A DNA stretch of 64,000 bases from Tenacibaculum maritimum NCIMB 2154 (GTDB lineage Bacteria > Bacteroidota > Bacteroidia > Flavobacteriales > Flavobacteriaceae). Below, piece by piece: positions 53,970 to 62,776 of the stretch (the stretch's first letter is position 1; the number at the start of each line of letters is the position of its first letter). The stretch spans positions 3,085,001 through 3,149,000 of the forward strand of contig NZ_LT634361.1 in NCBI RefSeq assembly GCF_900119795.1. Reading direction: 5' to 3'. The notes beneath the pieces were generated by a model. That model was not told where the DNA came from. It saw only the letters and a list, made by a program, of their open reading frames with translations, and made no database searches. The position numbers were made by a program, and so were the translations under genes.

Positions 53970-54043
53970 TTTTAAAACCCGACATGCCCTGCTTATGCCG
54001 TAATGAGAAAGGTCAATACTTAAGGAGCGCTTAACGCAAGGCT

Positions 54044-54310
54044 TTAAAGCTTTTTTTCGATAATCTCCTTTGCCATTTGGTGATCTAATGCAAGAGTAGC
54101 ATACATTTGCTTTAATTTTCGATTTTCTTCCTCTAATTCCTTTAGACGTTTGAGCTCTTTAACATTCATACCTGCGTATTTACTACGCCATTTATAAAAT
54201 GTTGCCGAACTAACTCCATGTTCTCTGGAAATTGCTTCTACGGTTCTACCGTTTTCGTATTCCTTTAAAATCTTTGCGATTTGCTGGGGGCTAAATTTAC
54301 TTTTCCTCAT
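54044..54310 (-). CDS. IS407-like transposase OrfA
   Basis: 88 residues: HTH (FSPQQIAKILKEYENGRTVE ... HGVSSATFYKWRSKYAGM) and a coiled region (ELKRLKELEEENRKLKQMY). Typical IS3/IS407 OrfA. Confidence 0.92.
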   Translation of the reverse strand: MRKSKFSPQQIAKILKEYENGRTVEAISREHGVSSATFYKWRSKYAGMNVKELKRLKELEEENRKLKQMYATLALDHQMAKEIIEKKL

Positions 54311-54366
54311 AATTACTGTTTAAATTTAATACTTTTTTTTATACTTTTAAACAGTTCGGTTTGTAG

Positions 54367-54588
54367 GGAAGCTTACAAGACTATCTACTGGTTTATTGCC
54401 GGTTTACTTTTGAAATTTCTTATAAAAATAATTTTACAATAGATAAAGATTTTAACATTAGAATAAATAAAGAGATGATTGATTATTTTGATGGAGATCT
54501 TGATAATGAAAGAAAAACTCCATTAATAACTAAAAGAGTAGAAAATTACATTTTAAATGATAGAGGTCTATTTGAAGAAGTAAAATAA
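54367..54588 (+). pseudogene. 3' remnant of an immunity gene, truncated by the IS
   Basis: 74 codons open up to a TAA at 54586-54588 (..LLVYCRFTFEISYKNNF.. and ..DYFDGDLDNERKTPLI..). It has no start and directly abuts the IS. It precedes a joint copy, the position in which an immunity gene ends in every other cassette. Confidence 0.72.
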
Positions 54589-54616
54589 ATTACAGAAAAC
54601 GCCTTTTTATATTGCT

Positions 54617-55336
54617 ATGGATGCTGAGCCCGTTCATCAAAATTGGTTTGAGGTAAAATATGAAGAGGTTTTTGATAATCGCCCTAACCTTTGGTATTAT
54701 GGTGAAGGGAATTGGTTTGAGTTGAAAACTTTAGAAAATGCCAATATTTATGAAGTGCATTTGGATAGAAGTAGTTATAAAAAAATAAAAACTGTATCCA
54801 ATAATAAAGATTTTATCTATAAAATATATGATTCGCAAAAATTAGTTAAAACTTATCAGTTAACAGCAAATTCATATAAGTTATTAGATTTCCCCAAAAA
54901 AGGAGATAATTGGGATAGGTATGGGAGTAGAGATAAAGGGGGAGATAATTGGATTGATGAAGCAGCAGCAGCTGGTTTTTTCGGTTTTTTACATACACTC
55001 AAAAAAAATGGGATTAACGAAAAAGTATATTACAATGACATATCAGCCAATGATAAAAGGAATATTGGGCATAAAACTCATAAAACAGGACATGATATAG
55101 ACATAAGGTATCCAGGGGCTGATAATTCAGTGGGGCAAAAATTATGGTCTATTTCTAAAGATTATTATAAAACAGAAGAAAAGTTTGTCAAAGTTTTGGA
55201 AGATATATTATCTATCTCTATAGATTGGGGATTTATGAAAAAATATAATTATGCTTATAAAAAAGATATAAAGCACACTAGCGGAAAAGCAATCTCGGTA
55301 CATCAAGACCATTACCATATAGGATTTAAAAGATAA
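54617..55336 (+). CDS. Orphan effector module 5: joint plus MepA-like peptidase end
   Basis: 239 residues from the joint ATG; the frame opens only ~6 codons earlier (KTPFYIAMDAEP). The toxin end carries GHKTHKTGHDIDIRYPG and HQDHYHIGF, close to the zinc ligands of the murein endopeptidase MepA and other LAS enzymes, and DEAAAAGFFGFLHTL. It is only distantly like modules 2, 4 and 7. It would cleave peptidoglycan cross-links. Confidence 0.78.
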   Translation: MDAEPVHQNWFEVKYEEVFDNRPNLWYYGEGNWFELKTLENANIYEVHLDRSSYKKIKTVSNNKDFIYKIYDSQKLVKTYQLTANSYKLLDFPKKGDNWDRYGSRDKGGDNWIDEAAAAGFFGFLHTLKKNGINEKVYYNDISANDKRNIGHKTHKTGHDIDIRYPGADNSVGQKLWSISKDYYKTEEKFVKVLEDILSISIDWGFMKKYNYAYKKDIKHTSGKAISVHQDHYHIGFKR

Positions 55337-55339
55337 ATT

Positions 55340-55990
55340 ATGACTTATACAAAATTTATATTAGTATTAGTTTTTGCAATCTTTTCTTGCAGAAATAGTA
55401 ATACAGATAAAAAACGTTCTAATAGAATAGTGGAGCAAAAAAAGGAAGAAGAAAAGAATATACAGACAGGCAATAAATTTTATCAACCGCCAGCATACTT
55501 TAATCCTACAACTAAACTTGGTTTAGGGTTATTAAAGCCTAAAAAAGATACAATACTCTTTAAACAGCAAGTAAATCATCCTTCTTTAAAAGAAACTATA
55601 TATACACCAAAAAAAGTTATACCAATATTTTTTAAACCTGATTACGATATTTTCTATATTGTATGTATTAAAAATACGGATTTAGATTATAAAATTTTAT
55701 CTGCGAATGGAAAAGAGTTTTTAGCTAATAAGGCAAATTTTGATTTTATACCTTGGGAGAATTTTTTGCTCAAAACTACTGGAATTGAAAATATTAATTG
55801 GAAAGAAAACCCTTTAAGAAAAGAGTCTAAAGTTACTTCATTAGAGGTTTTTCCAAAACACAAGGAAAACTTTATTATAAAGCAAGTAAAAAATAATTGG
55901 ATAAAAGTGAAAAATGAGGAAGATGAAGAGGGCTGGATAAAATGGAAAGAGAAAGAAAAATTTTTAATAGAAATTTATTTGCTGATGTAA
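55340..55990 (+). CDS. Probable immunity lipoprotein 5 with SH3-like end
   Basis: 216 residues, 3 bp after module 5. Lipobox AIFSC (cysteine ~17). The C-terminal ~45 residues (IIKQVKNNWIKVKNEEDEEGWIKWKE) look like a bacterial SH3 domain, which often binds peptidoglycan or peptidases. A 66-bp piece of this gene (55445-55510) recurs at 60186-60251. Confidence 0.72.
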   Translation: MTYTKFILVLVFAIFSCRNSNTDKKRSNRIVEQKKEEEKNIQTGNKFYQPPAYFNPTTKLGLGLLKPKKDTILFKQQVNHPSLKETIYTPKKVIPIFFKPDYDIFYIVCIKNTDLDYKILSANGKEFLANKANFDFIPWENFLLKTTGIENINWKENPLRKESKVTSLEVFPKHKENFIIKQVKNNWIKVKNEEDEEGWIKWKEKEKFLIEIYLLM

Positions 55991-56032
55991 CGTTTTGTAG
56001 TAATAGTATCAAAAACGCCTTTTTATATAGCT

Positions 56033-57064
56033 ATGGATGCCGAGCCCGCTAATCAAAACTGGTTTGAGGTAAAATATGAAGAGGTTTTTGATAATCGCCC
56101 TAACCTTTGGTATTATGGTGAAGGAAATTGGTTTGAGTTGAAGAAAGGCTGCGATTGTGGAGAAAGTTTAAACCTGAAATTTGAATGTATTAGATACGGT
56201 ACAGTATATGGTCCTGTTTACTGGGGAAGTGAAAAATTAGCCGATTACAAATATTGGGGTAATCTAATAAAGGAAAAGAAAGTTACTAAAGAAGAAAAGG
56301 ACATTTTAATTGGAATGTCTGAAAATGAAGGGAAATTGGATTCCATTCAATCCTATGATAGTGAAATATTAACTATTGGAGCTATGCAAAAAACAATAAA
56401 TTCCGAAGAAAAAGGAGAGTTTCCTATTCAAGTTCAAGAGTTTAAAGAAAGTAACCTATCTAAATATAAAGAATTATTTGAGGATTGTGGTTGGACAGTT
56501 GAAGGAGATACTATGTATTATAAAGATCCTTCGAAATCCGATTCCAGCAAAATAACGGGTAAACAACTTAAGGAAAAAATTAGAGAAGGGTTTAAAAGTA
56601 CTGAGCTTAAAAAGAAACATAAATGCAAGCTTCTAGAACCTATCGCAAGAGCTTCAAAAGATAAAGATTTTCAAGCGAAACAAGTTGAAGATTTTATCAG
56701 TCGCTTAAAAAATAAAGTCCTACCTATAAAACCTCAAAAATATAATTATAAGTTAGAAGATTATTTAAAATCTAAATTAGGTAAAGCAACTGTTCTGGAT
56801 CATCATATAAATAGACCTGCATATGTAAAGCCTGATTTTGGTAAGGCTTTGGATAATTTCTTTATAAAAAAGGATAAAGAAGTAGAAGAGTTTAATAAAA
56901 AAGAAAAAGATAAAACAAAACATAAAAATAAGATGTCTCGAAACCCTAATGATTGGGAAAATAACCATTCGACTTATGAAAAGAGTATATTAGATGATTA
57001 CGGTGTTAATAGGAGAGGAACTGATATGAAAGGAAGGTACCATAAAATGAAAAATAAATTTTAA
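56033..57064 (+). CDS. Orphan effector module 6: joint plus lysozyme-like toxin end
   Basis: 343 residues from the joint ATG. After the joint comes KKGCDCGESLNL and then a segment MSENEGKLDSIQSYDSEILT followed by IGAMQKTINSEEKGEFP, reminiscent of lysozyme/transglycosylase folds with a Glu in the E-G-x-x-D context. The last ~100 residues are very rich in lysine and end with NRRGTDMKGRYHKMKNKF. No LAS motif. A muramidase role is a guess from this pattern; it differs from all other modules. Confidence 0.62.
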   Translation: MDAEPANQNWFEVKYEEVFDNRPNLWYYGEGNWFELKKGCDCGESLNLKFECIRYGTVYGPVYWGSEKLADYKYWGNLIKEKKVTKEEKDILIGMSENEGKLDSIQSYDSEILTIGAMQKTINSEEKGEFPIQVQEFKESNLSKYKELFEDCGWTVEGDTMYYKDPSKSDSSKITGKQLKEKIREGFKSTELKKKHKCKLLEPIARASKDKDFQAKQVEDFISRLKNKVLPIKPQKYNYKLEDYLKSKLGKATVLDHHINRPAYVKPDFGKALDNFFIKKDKEVEEFNKKEKDKTKHKNKMSRNPNDWENNHSTYEKSILDDYGVNRRGTDMKGRYHKMKNKF

Positions 57065-58009
57065 ATGAAAATTATATACAATGTAAAACTCGTTTTAGCT
57101 TTAATAATGTTTGCATCTACTTTTTTATCTTGTAAAAAAAGTAGTAGTGAGATGAGGAATAAAGTTTCTGTTTTAGAGAAAAAAAATAAAAATGATGAGA
57201 AGACAATACTACAAACATGTAGTCTTAAGAAGTTAGATACTAAAATATCTTTACTGGAAGATAGTGATAAAGGGCTGTACCTTTTTATTAAGGAAAAAGA
57301 AAGAAGCTTAGAAAAAACATTAAACTTAGAAAACTTTAATGAAGTTTCTTCAGTTAAGCTTCAATGTAATAGTGATGAAACTTTCCAAGTAATTTTCTCT
57401 GAAAAATTAGGAAACAGTTATCAAAATACAATTCATCATTTTAGAAAAAGTGCGCATTCTATATTTAATTTAAATACGATTTATATTCAAATATCTAATA
57501 GAGATAAAGTTACTCTACTTTACACTGAAATAAAACCTGTGAAAATATCCAATTATAATGCATCAATACCAATGGAATCAGAATACAAGAAGATATATAC
57601 TTTTTCAGGTTTTCAAGAAAATAAAACACCTAGTATTGATGATTTCTTTCAAAAAATAGAGGTGCACAAAGGAGAAAAAAACACTCTAAAAAATATATCA
57701 AATGAATTTGTTTTAGACTTTCTTCTTGAAAATATAGCCATAGACAAAAATAATTTATCAAAATATAATAATATAGCCTATTACTTAGAGCAATCAGGGT
57801 TATATACAGAAGCCATTTACTTATTAGAAAGAATAATCAAACAATATCCAAACAGAACAGTTGCCTATATCAATTTAGGAGATTCATATTGGGGGGTAGG
57901 AAGTTTTGAAAAAGCAAAAAAAACGTATCAGACATATGTAAAACAAATGCAAAAAAAAGGTAAGGAAGTTATAATTCCAAAGCGAGTTTTAGAAAGAATT
58001 GTTAAGTAA
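57065..58009 (+). CDS. Probable immunity lipoprotein 6 with C-terminal TPR
   Basis: 314 residues, starting right after the module 6 stop. Lipobox TFLSC (cysteine ~23). The last ~90 residues contain two TPR-like helix pairs (IAYYLEQSGLYTEAIYLLER and VAYINLGDSYWGVGSFEKAK). TPRs mediate protein binding, fitting a role in blocking its cognate toxin. The largest immunity gene of the array. Confidence 0.7.
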   Translation: MKIIYNVKLVLALIMFASTFLSCKKSSSEMRNKVSVLEKKNKNDEKTILQTCSLKKLDTKISLLEDSDKGLYLFIKEKERSLEKTLNLENFNEVSSVKLQCNSDETFQVIFSEKLGNSYQNTIHHFRKSAHSIFNLNTIYIQISNRDKVTLLYTEIKPVKISNYNASIPMESEYKKIYTFSGFQENKTPSIDDFFQKIEVHKGEKNTLKNISNEFVLDFLLENIAIDKNNLSKYNNIAYYLEQSGLYTEAIYLLERIIKQYPNRTVAYINLGDSYWGVGSFEKAKKTYQTYVKQMQKKGKEVIIPKRVLERIVK

Positions 58010-58023
58010 AAAGTTTTTTATAG

Positions 58024-59274
58024 GTAGATGCCCATAGCCCAAATAACATAAAAGTAGCTTATAATGGTACGAATCCAGATAAAAATGGTGAATTAGACCA
58101 GCGGAGTACTCCAAACTATTGGTTAGATATGGATGGAAATTGGTTTGAGTTGAAGAAAGGCTGCGATTGTAGAGATATTTTAAACCTAAAACAAGGAGGA
58201 GATACCGATGCACTAACAACAACGAAAGAACCGATATATGTAACTCAAAATAATAAAAAAGTATTTGCTTTTAAGGCGGTTGTTGGTGAGTTTTCCCAAA
58301 AAAGTAATGCGCTCAATGCAGCTGATTTTAAAGATCATGCCATTGCTAAAATCACCTTACAATCTACAGACCAACAAGAAAACAAACAATACAAAGACGC
58401 CTTAAACAAAGCCGAAGGAAAAACCAGTCCTTTTTATATAGCTATGGATGCCGAGCCCGTTCATCAAAATTGGTTTGAGGTAAAATATGAAGAGGTTTTT
58501 GATAATCGCCCTAACCTTTGGTATTATGGTGAAGGGAATTGGTTTGAGTTAAGAGCTACTCAAAAATTAAATTTACCTACTTTATATATATATGATAATG
58601 GAAAAATAGAAAAACGAATTCCTAAAACCATAGAAGAAAAATACAAAAAGAAATATCAGTATTTATTTATTGACAAGAAAAAAAATGAACATGACTTAGG
58701 TATTTTTAAATATAAAACCATAAAAAATAAATATGGAGTACTATACGGAGGTAAAACAGTAGATTTAATAAATATTGATCAATTAGAAAATTATAAAAGC
58801 GATGATGGTAAAACTAAATTCGAAATAAAAATAAATTCATCTAGAAAATATCTAAATAGTAAAACTCTGGCTAGTTTACTTGGAGCAATGTTATCTTGTG
58901 GCTATAAAGACTTTGTTTTTAATGGGTTTAGTCATTCTAATGGAGGCTCTAAACCTAGTGTAAGTCATAAAAATGGATATAATGGAGATTTTAGATATTT
59001 AAGGGATAATAAAAAAGGAGGAAAAACAGACCTTTCTGTTGACAATAAATCGATAGGATGGAAAGGGTTAGACGAAATAAGGCAAAACAAGTTTCATGAT
59101 GAATTATTTAAATTTGGATGGAAAAGCATGATTTCTCAATATTATGGAGAGAGAAATGAAAAAGGGGAATCTACCAAGCTGTTAAATCACTGTAAAAACG
59201 ATAAGAAAAACAATCACAATGACCATCTACATATTCAATCTTATAAACCCGATTATACAGAAGTAAAAGAATGA
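58024..59274 (+). CDS. Chimeric orphan effector module 7: second joint type, delivery-region piece, joint, LAS-type peptidase end
   Basis: The frame is open from 58024 after a TAG; the first ATG is at 58129 (381 residues). Order: a different joint-like piece (..TPNYWLDMDGNWFELKKGCDC..), then a 372-bp copy of the effector 1 delivery region and joint, then a toxin end with SVSHKNGYNGDFRYL and HNDHLHIQS. Two GNWFEL borders in one gene show that at least two module exchanges are layered here. The KKGCDC piece matches the start of module 6's toxin end. Confidence 0.75.
   Translation, partial: VDAHSPNNIKVAYNGTNPDKNGELDQRSTPNYWLDMDGNWFELKKGCDCRDILNLKQGGDTDALTTTKEPIYVTQNNKKVFAFKAVVGEFSQKSNALNAADFKDHAIAKITLQSTDQQENKQYKDALNKAEGKTSPFYIAMDAEPVHQNWFEVKYEEVFDNRPNLWYYGEGNWFELRATQKLNLPTLYIYDNGKIEKRIPKTIEEKYKKKYQYLFIDKKKNEHDLGIFKYKTIKNKYGVLYGGKTVDLINIDQLENYKSDDGKTKFEIKINSSRKYLNSKTLASLLGAMLSCGYKDFVFNGFSHSNGGSKPSVSHKNGYNGDFRYLRDNKKGGKTDLSVDNKSIGWKGLDEIRQNKFHDELFKFGWKSMISQYYGERNEKGESTKLLNHCKNDKKNNHNDHLHIQSYKPDYTEVKE
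58179..58550 (+). repeat. 372-bp direct repeat, copy B
   Basis: Counterpart of 45903-46274 with three base differences noticed. Confidence 0.9.
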
Positions 59275-59924
59275 AATACTTATTATCAATAATTTCATTG
59301 ACCGTAATGTTCCTTTCAGCGTGTAAATCGCAAAACTCTGAAAAGAAAATTAGCGTTTATGAATCTATAATTAGCAAAAACGAATTTGATAACAACAATG
59401 CATTATCACGATTTCAATTAGAGAAAAAAAATAAAAATGATACGATTACCAATTTATTTTTAAATAATGGAGAAACTATTTTTTTCAAAGATAATTTAGG
59501 AACCCCCTATGACGAAAACAGCATCCAATACCGCAAAGTCCAAAGTAAAAAAGCTACTAAGTTTATAATAAGCGTTCAAGAATATGAAAGGGATTATTTT
59601 CTTCTACTAGATAAAGACGATAAAAGTATTGATACAATACCAAGCTATCCTTACTTTTCTAAAGACAAAAACATCATATTTGTAGTTGATTATAATCCTT
59701 ATGAAACATATAATGATATTTTCCCTCCATCGGAAGATGTGTACATATATAAGTATGTAAAAAAACAATTGCAAAAAGTATATTTTAAACCATATCATTT
59801 TTTTTCAGATACCTATCTAGAAAGCTTTTTTTGGAAAGATCAAAATATTTTGTATCTAAAATTTATTAGCGAAAAAGACAGAAAAAAAGCGAAGTATATA
59901 TCATTAACCATTTTATCTCAATAA
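59271..59924 (+). CDS. Probable immunity lipoprotein 7
   Basis: 217 residues, overlapping module 7 by 4 bp (ATGA). Lipobox FLSAC (cysteine ~18). Beta-rich mature part, unrecognised. Its last 52 codons are duplicated exactly at 47666-47823. Confidence 0.72.
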   Translation: MKYLLSIISLTVMFLSACKSQNSEKKISVYESIISKNEFDNNNALSRFQLEKKNKNDTITNLFLNNGETIFFKDNLGTPYDENSIQYRKVQSKKATKFIISVQEYERDYFLLLDKDDKSIDTIPSYPYFSKDKNIIFVVDYNPYETYNDIFPPSEDVYIYKYVKKQLQKVYFKPYHFFSDTYLESFFWKDQNILYLKFISEKDRKKAKYISLTILSQ

Positions 59925-60187
59925 GGTAAAAGTAATGCGCTCAATGCAGTTGATTTTAAAGATCATGCCATTGCTAAAATCACCTTACAATCTACAAACA
60001 AACAAGAAAACAAACAATACAAAGACGCCTTAAACAAAGCCGAAGAAAATAACATTCAATTATACTTAGCTATGGATACCGAGCCCGCTAATCAAAATTG
60101 GTTTGAGGTAAAATATGAAGAGGTTTTTGATAATCGCCCTAACCTTTGGTATTATGGTGAAGGGAATTGGTTTGAGTTGAAGGTAGA
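59767..60187 (+). repeat. 421-bp exact direct repeat, copy B
   Basis: Counterpart of 47666-48086. Here it begins inside the intact immunity gene 7, so this is the likely parental junction. Confidence 0.9.
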
Positions 60188-60284
60188 AGAAGAAAAGAAT
60201 ATACAGACAGGCAATAAATTTTATCAACCGCCAGCATACTTTAATCCTACACCAGTACAGCTGCTCTTGAAAATTCGGACATAG
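60072..60284 (+). pseudogene. Joint fused to a piece of immunity gene 5 (array debris)
   Basis: After the seventh joint the frame runs into bases 60186-60251, which equal 55445-55510 of immunity gene 5 (in the same frame, ..EEEKNIQTGNKFYQPP..), then a short unrelated tail and stop. It has no toxin domain, so it is a recombination scar and not a working gene. Confidence 0.88.
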
Positions 60285-60624
60285 AAAGTCCGGTATTAGC
60301 AACTTTCTTTTTTATCAGGGATTTCTCAAGGGAAGTACCTCTAAATTTTAAAAACTTCTTTTTTATGCATCGTGATTTGAAATTTGCGACCATCGAGAGA
60401 AAATCAAGATTGTTTTTTTGCTAAGATACAATAAAAGCATATATTTACTACCAGTAAGCAAGCTGAGGGGTAGTTTTAATGCATGCCTCTTCCTTGTTTT
60501 CTAAATTGCTGATTTATTTCTAGAATACACAAACAAAGAGAAACTAAAAAAAAGATAAAAGCTATATACCTTTTTTTAGGAGAAAAAAGACTTTTATCTA
60601 AAAAAAACTAAATTTTTAATTGCC
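60285..60624. other. Gap between the array and the last effector gene
   Basis: 340 bp without a gene. A small hairpin CGGAC (60276-60280) / GTCCG (60288-60292) sits at its left edge and an inverted repeat AGATAAAAG (60554-60562) / CTTTTATCT (60592-60600) just before the next gene. The left part may be the scar of another element; I recognise no transposase. Confidence 0.5.
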
Positions 60625-62142
60625 TTGGGAAATATTACACAAAAAGCTAAAAACATGTATAAAATTGTAGAAGAAAACTACATAACCAAAGTTGGTGGTA
60701 CATTAACAAAAAGAGCGGAAGAAATAAATATTCACACTACTGAAGAAGATATAAGTCTTTATTCTAACACCTCTATTGATATGAAGGGGGAAGAGGGAAT
60801 AACATTAGGAGAATATATAGCGCCAATAGACAAAAATTCTAAAATATTAGATGGTTGGTGGACAAAAGAAAGAGAGGGTGTACAAAATCTAAAAAAAGCA
60901 AAACTTGGAGATACCGTATTCTTTCATATAGAAACAAAGAATATTAAAGATGGAGAAGAAATTGATTGTAAATTATATGATTTAGATAAATTTATTTGGG
61001 ACTATTTAAACCCTGATGATGATAAATTTAATAAAGAAGAAGTACATAAAAAAGCAACTGTAAAGAACAATAAAGCTACTATTAAACTTCTTTTAGACCT
61101 AGGTTGGGAAAAGAATTTAAAAGATGATACAGCCTACGATATAGAACTCTATTGGAAAGTAAAATATAAGGACATTTCTAAAAACCTACCTAAAAGACAA
61201 AATTTATACCTAGAAGTAGAATTTTCAGACCAAACGTTATTTTTTAATTTCCCCCACCCTAGCTATAATTTCCCTGAAATGTTTGCGAATGATGGTAGCC
61301 CATTAGTGATTGTTGATTTTGCTAAAGATAAAATTACAGGTGAAATTAAAGGAAAACTAGAAGGGAAGGTAAAAAATGGAGCTATAAAAAGCGTAGATAA
61401 ATTAAATACATTTATTGCTACAAAAACGGAAAACATTGCGATTGCCAAGTTAGAAAAAGGTTTTTTAGTAGATAGCAAAGGTAAAATACATACTAAAAAA
61501 ACAAAATTATACGACAAAAATCTTTTTCTAGATGGAAAGATGAAAAGCGTTAAAATCAGAAAGAATTTTGGAAATAAACACATCACTACTAAAAATATAA
61601 ATCAACTTCAATACTTTGCCAAAAATGGTAAAAAAGTAGAGTTCTTAAATACCTTAAAAATCTCTAAGAGCATGGCAGGTCTTGTTTTTGAAAATTATCA
61701 AAACGTATTAGACTTAAATAGTTTAATGAGTAATGGATTAGACCATTCCAAACCATTGTCAATACCAATACTAAAAACAAATATTGCCATTCCTTTTGAA
61801 CTTTTAAGTCAAATATCTTTTCAAATACATAAAGAAGGAGAAGCATTTATTAAAGAAGTTATAAAACAAGAGCTCGAAGAAGCAAAATTAAAAGGCATTG
61901 AAGCCGTTGAAGATTTTGTTGCGATACATGGAGATATCGAAGACATTTCTTTAATAGATATAGCTCCAGGAACGCTTAATAAATTAATAAATGGAGAGTT
62001 TAAAACCATTAAAGAGTTAGGCGATTTTAATGAGACTACTCTCTTTAAAGAAAGAACAATAAAATTACTCTTTAAAGAAGTTTTAAACCCTAATCGTGAT
62101 GAATATATATGCTTTATAGAAACTATCTTTTTAAATTATTAG
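60625..62142 (+). CDS. Putative T6SS effector of a different type (no joint)
   Basis: 505 residues if the TTG at 60625 is used (GNITQKAKNMYKIVEENY); the first ATG is at 60655. The N-terminal ~70 residues (VGGTLTKRAEEINIHTTEED, ISLYSNTSIDMKGEEGITLG) have the repetitive beta pattern of spike- or tube-associated effector N-termini in Bacteroidota T6SS. A beta-domain follows (~85-205, ..DTVFFHIETKNIKDGEEIDC..), and then a Lys-rich helical C-terminal half of unknown function. Effector status rests on this N-terminus, the neighbouring array and the lipoproteins behind it. Confidence 0.58.
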   Translation: MGNITQKAKNMYKIVEENYITKVGGTLTKRAEEINIHTTEEDISLYSNTSIDMKGEEGITLGEYIAPIDKNSKILDGWWTKEREGVQNLKKAKLGDTVFFHIETKNIKDGEEIDCKLYDLDKFIWDYLNPDDDKFNKEEVHKKATVKNNKATIKLLLDLGWEKNLKDDTAYDIELYWKVKYKDISKNLPKRQNLYLEVEFSDQTLFFNFPHPSYNFPEMFANDGSPLVIVDFAKDKITGEIKGKLEGKVKNGAIKSVDKLNTFIATKTENIAIAKLEKGFLVDSKGKIHTKKTKLYDKNLFLDGKMKSVKIRKNFGNKHITTKNINQLQYFAKNGKKVEFLNTLKISKSMAGLVFENYQNVLDLNSLMSNGLDHSKPLSIPILKTNIAIPFELLSQISFQIHKEGEAFIKEVIKQELEEAKLKGIEAVEDFVAIHGDIEDISLIDIAPGTLNKLINGEFKTIKELGDFNETTLFKERTIKLLFKEVLNPNRDEYICFIETIFLNY

Positions 62143-62146
62143 AAAA

Positions 62147-62737
62147 ATGAAAAAATATATAATTTTAGCTACTTTAATTTTACTTATCAGCTGTAAAGTT
62201 AAAACACCTATTGTAAAACTAACTACTTCAGACAAATATGAGATTGTTTTATTGAATGACGGTGAGAAAGATTTTTGGATTATATCAATTCCTTTTGAAA
62301 TAACTATTACTAATCCTTCATATAAAAAAAGAAGATTATCTTATTATAAATATTATTGTAATAAATCTTCTATAAAGAAAAAAAAATGTTATTCAGCAAT
62401 AATGTACGGAGAAACTCAAGGAATATTAAATAAAAAATATGTTTGGAACGACAATTTAAAGCCTAAACAAACTAAAAAATACATTATTTATTCTAGACAC
62501 ATTATAGACACTTTAAAATACCCACGTTCTTTTTTTAAAGAATATTACCAAAAATTAAAAGAAAGTAGTTTAAAAGATTCTTTACCAGTCGGTACCTTAG
62601 CTGAATTTAAAAAGAAGCACCCTAAAATGATAGCTCATCTATTAAAAAAGGATTCTATTCATTTTAGGTTCCCATTTCCAAAAAGAGATAAAATAAGAGG
62701 ATTGTCAGAAGGTGTTAGGGTTCCTGTTGTTTATTAG
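62147..62737 (+). CDS. Lipoprotein, immunity-like paralogue A
   Basis: 196 residues, 4 bp after the effector. Lipobox LLISC (cysteine 16). It shares with the next two genes the start (ILLISCK.KTPIVKLTTSDKY) and a C-terminal block (DTLKYPRSFFKEYYQKLKES, then DSLPVGTLAEFKKKHPK), while the middle varies. Probable immunity protein of the effector before it. Confidence 0.72.
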   Translation: MKKYIILATLILLISCKVKTPIVKLTTSDKYEIVLLNDGEKDFWIISIPFEITITNPSYKKRRLSYYKYYCNKSSIKKKKCYSAIMYGETQGILNKKYVWNDNLKPKQTKKYIIYSRHIIDTLKYPRSFFKEYYQKLKESSLKDSLPVGTLAEFKKKHPKMIAHLLKKDSIHFRFPFPKRDKIRGLSEGVRVPVVY

Positions 62738-62776
62738 CATTTTTAGTAGAAACCATCTTTTTAAGCTATTAGAAAA

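Larger units (their letters stand above)
53164..54366 (-). mobile_element. IS3-family (IS407-like) insertion sequence, ends approximate
   Basis: Two transposase genes on the minus strand between immunity gene 4 and a 5'-truncated immunity gene. Right border set by the resumption of a coding frame at 54367; left border by the end of a hairpin at 53164. Terminal repeats and a target duplication could not be made out, so the element may be a partial copy or have replaced DNA. Confidence 0.75.

Noticed and set aside
46168-60179. Integron-like cassette array with recombination sites
   Set aside because: The repeated border is coding sequence and long; no integrase gene and no attC-like folded sites are seen, so homologous recombination is the simpler explanation.
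45502-60284. Rhs/YD-repeat or CDI two-partner toxin system
   Set aside because: No YD repeats, no filamentous haemagglutinin repeats and no TpsB-type transporter; the TssD gene and delivery region point to T6SS.
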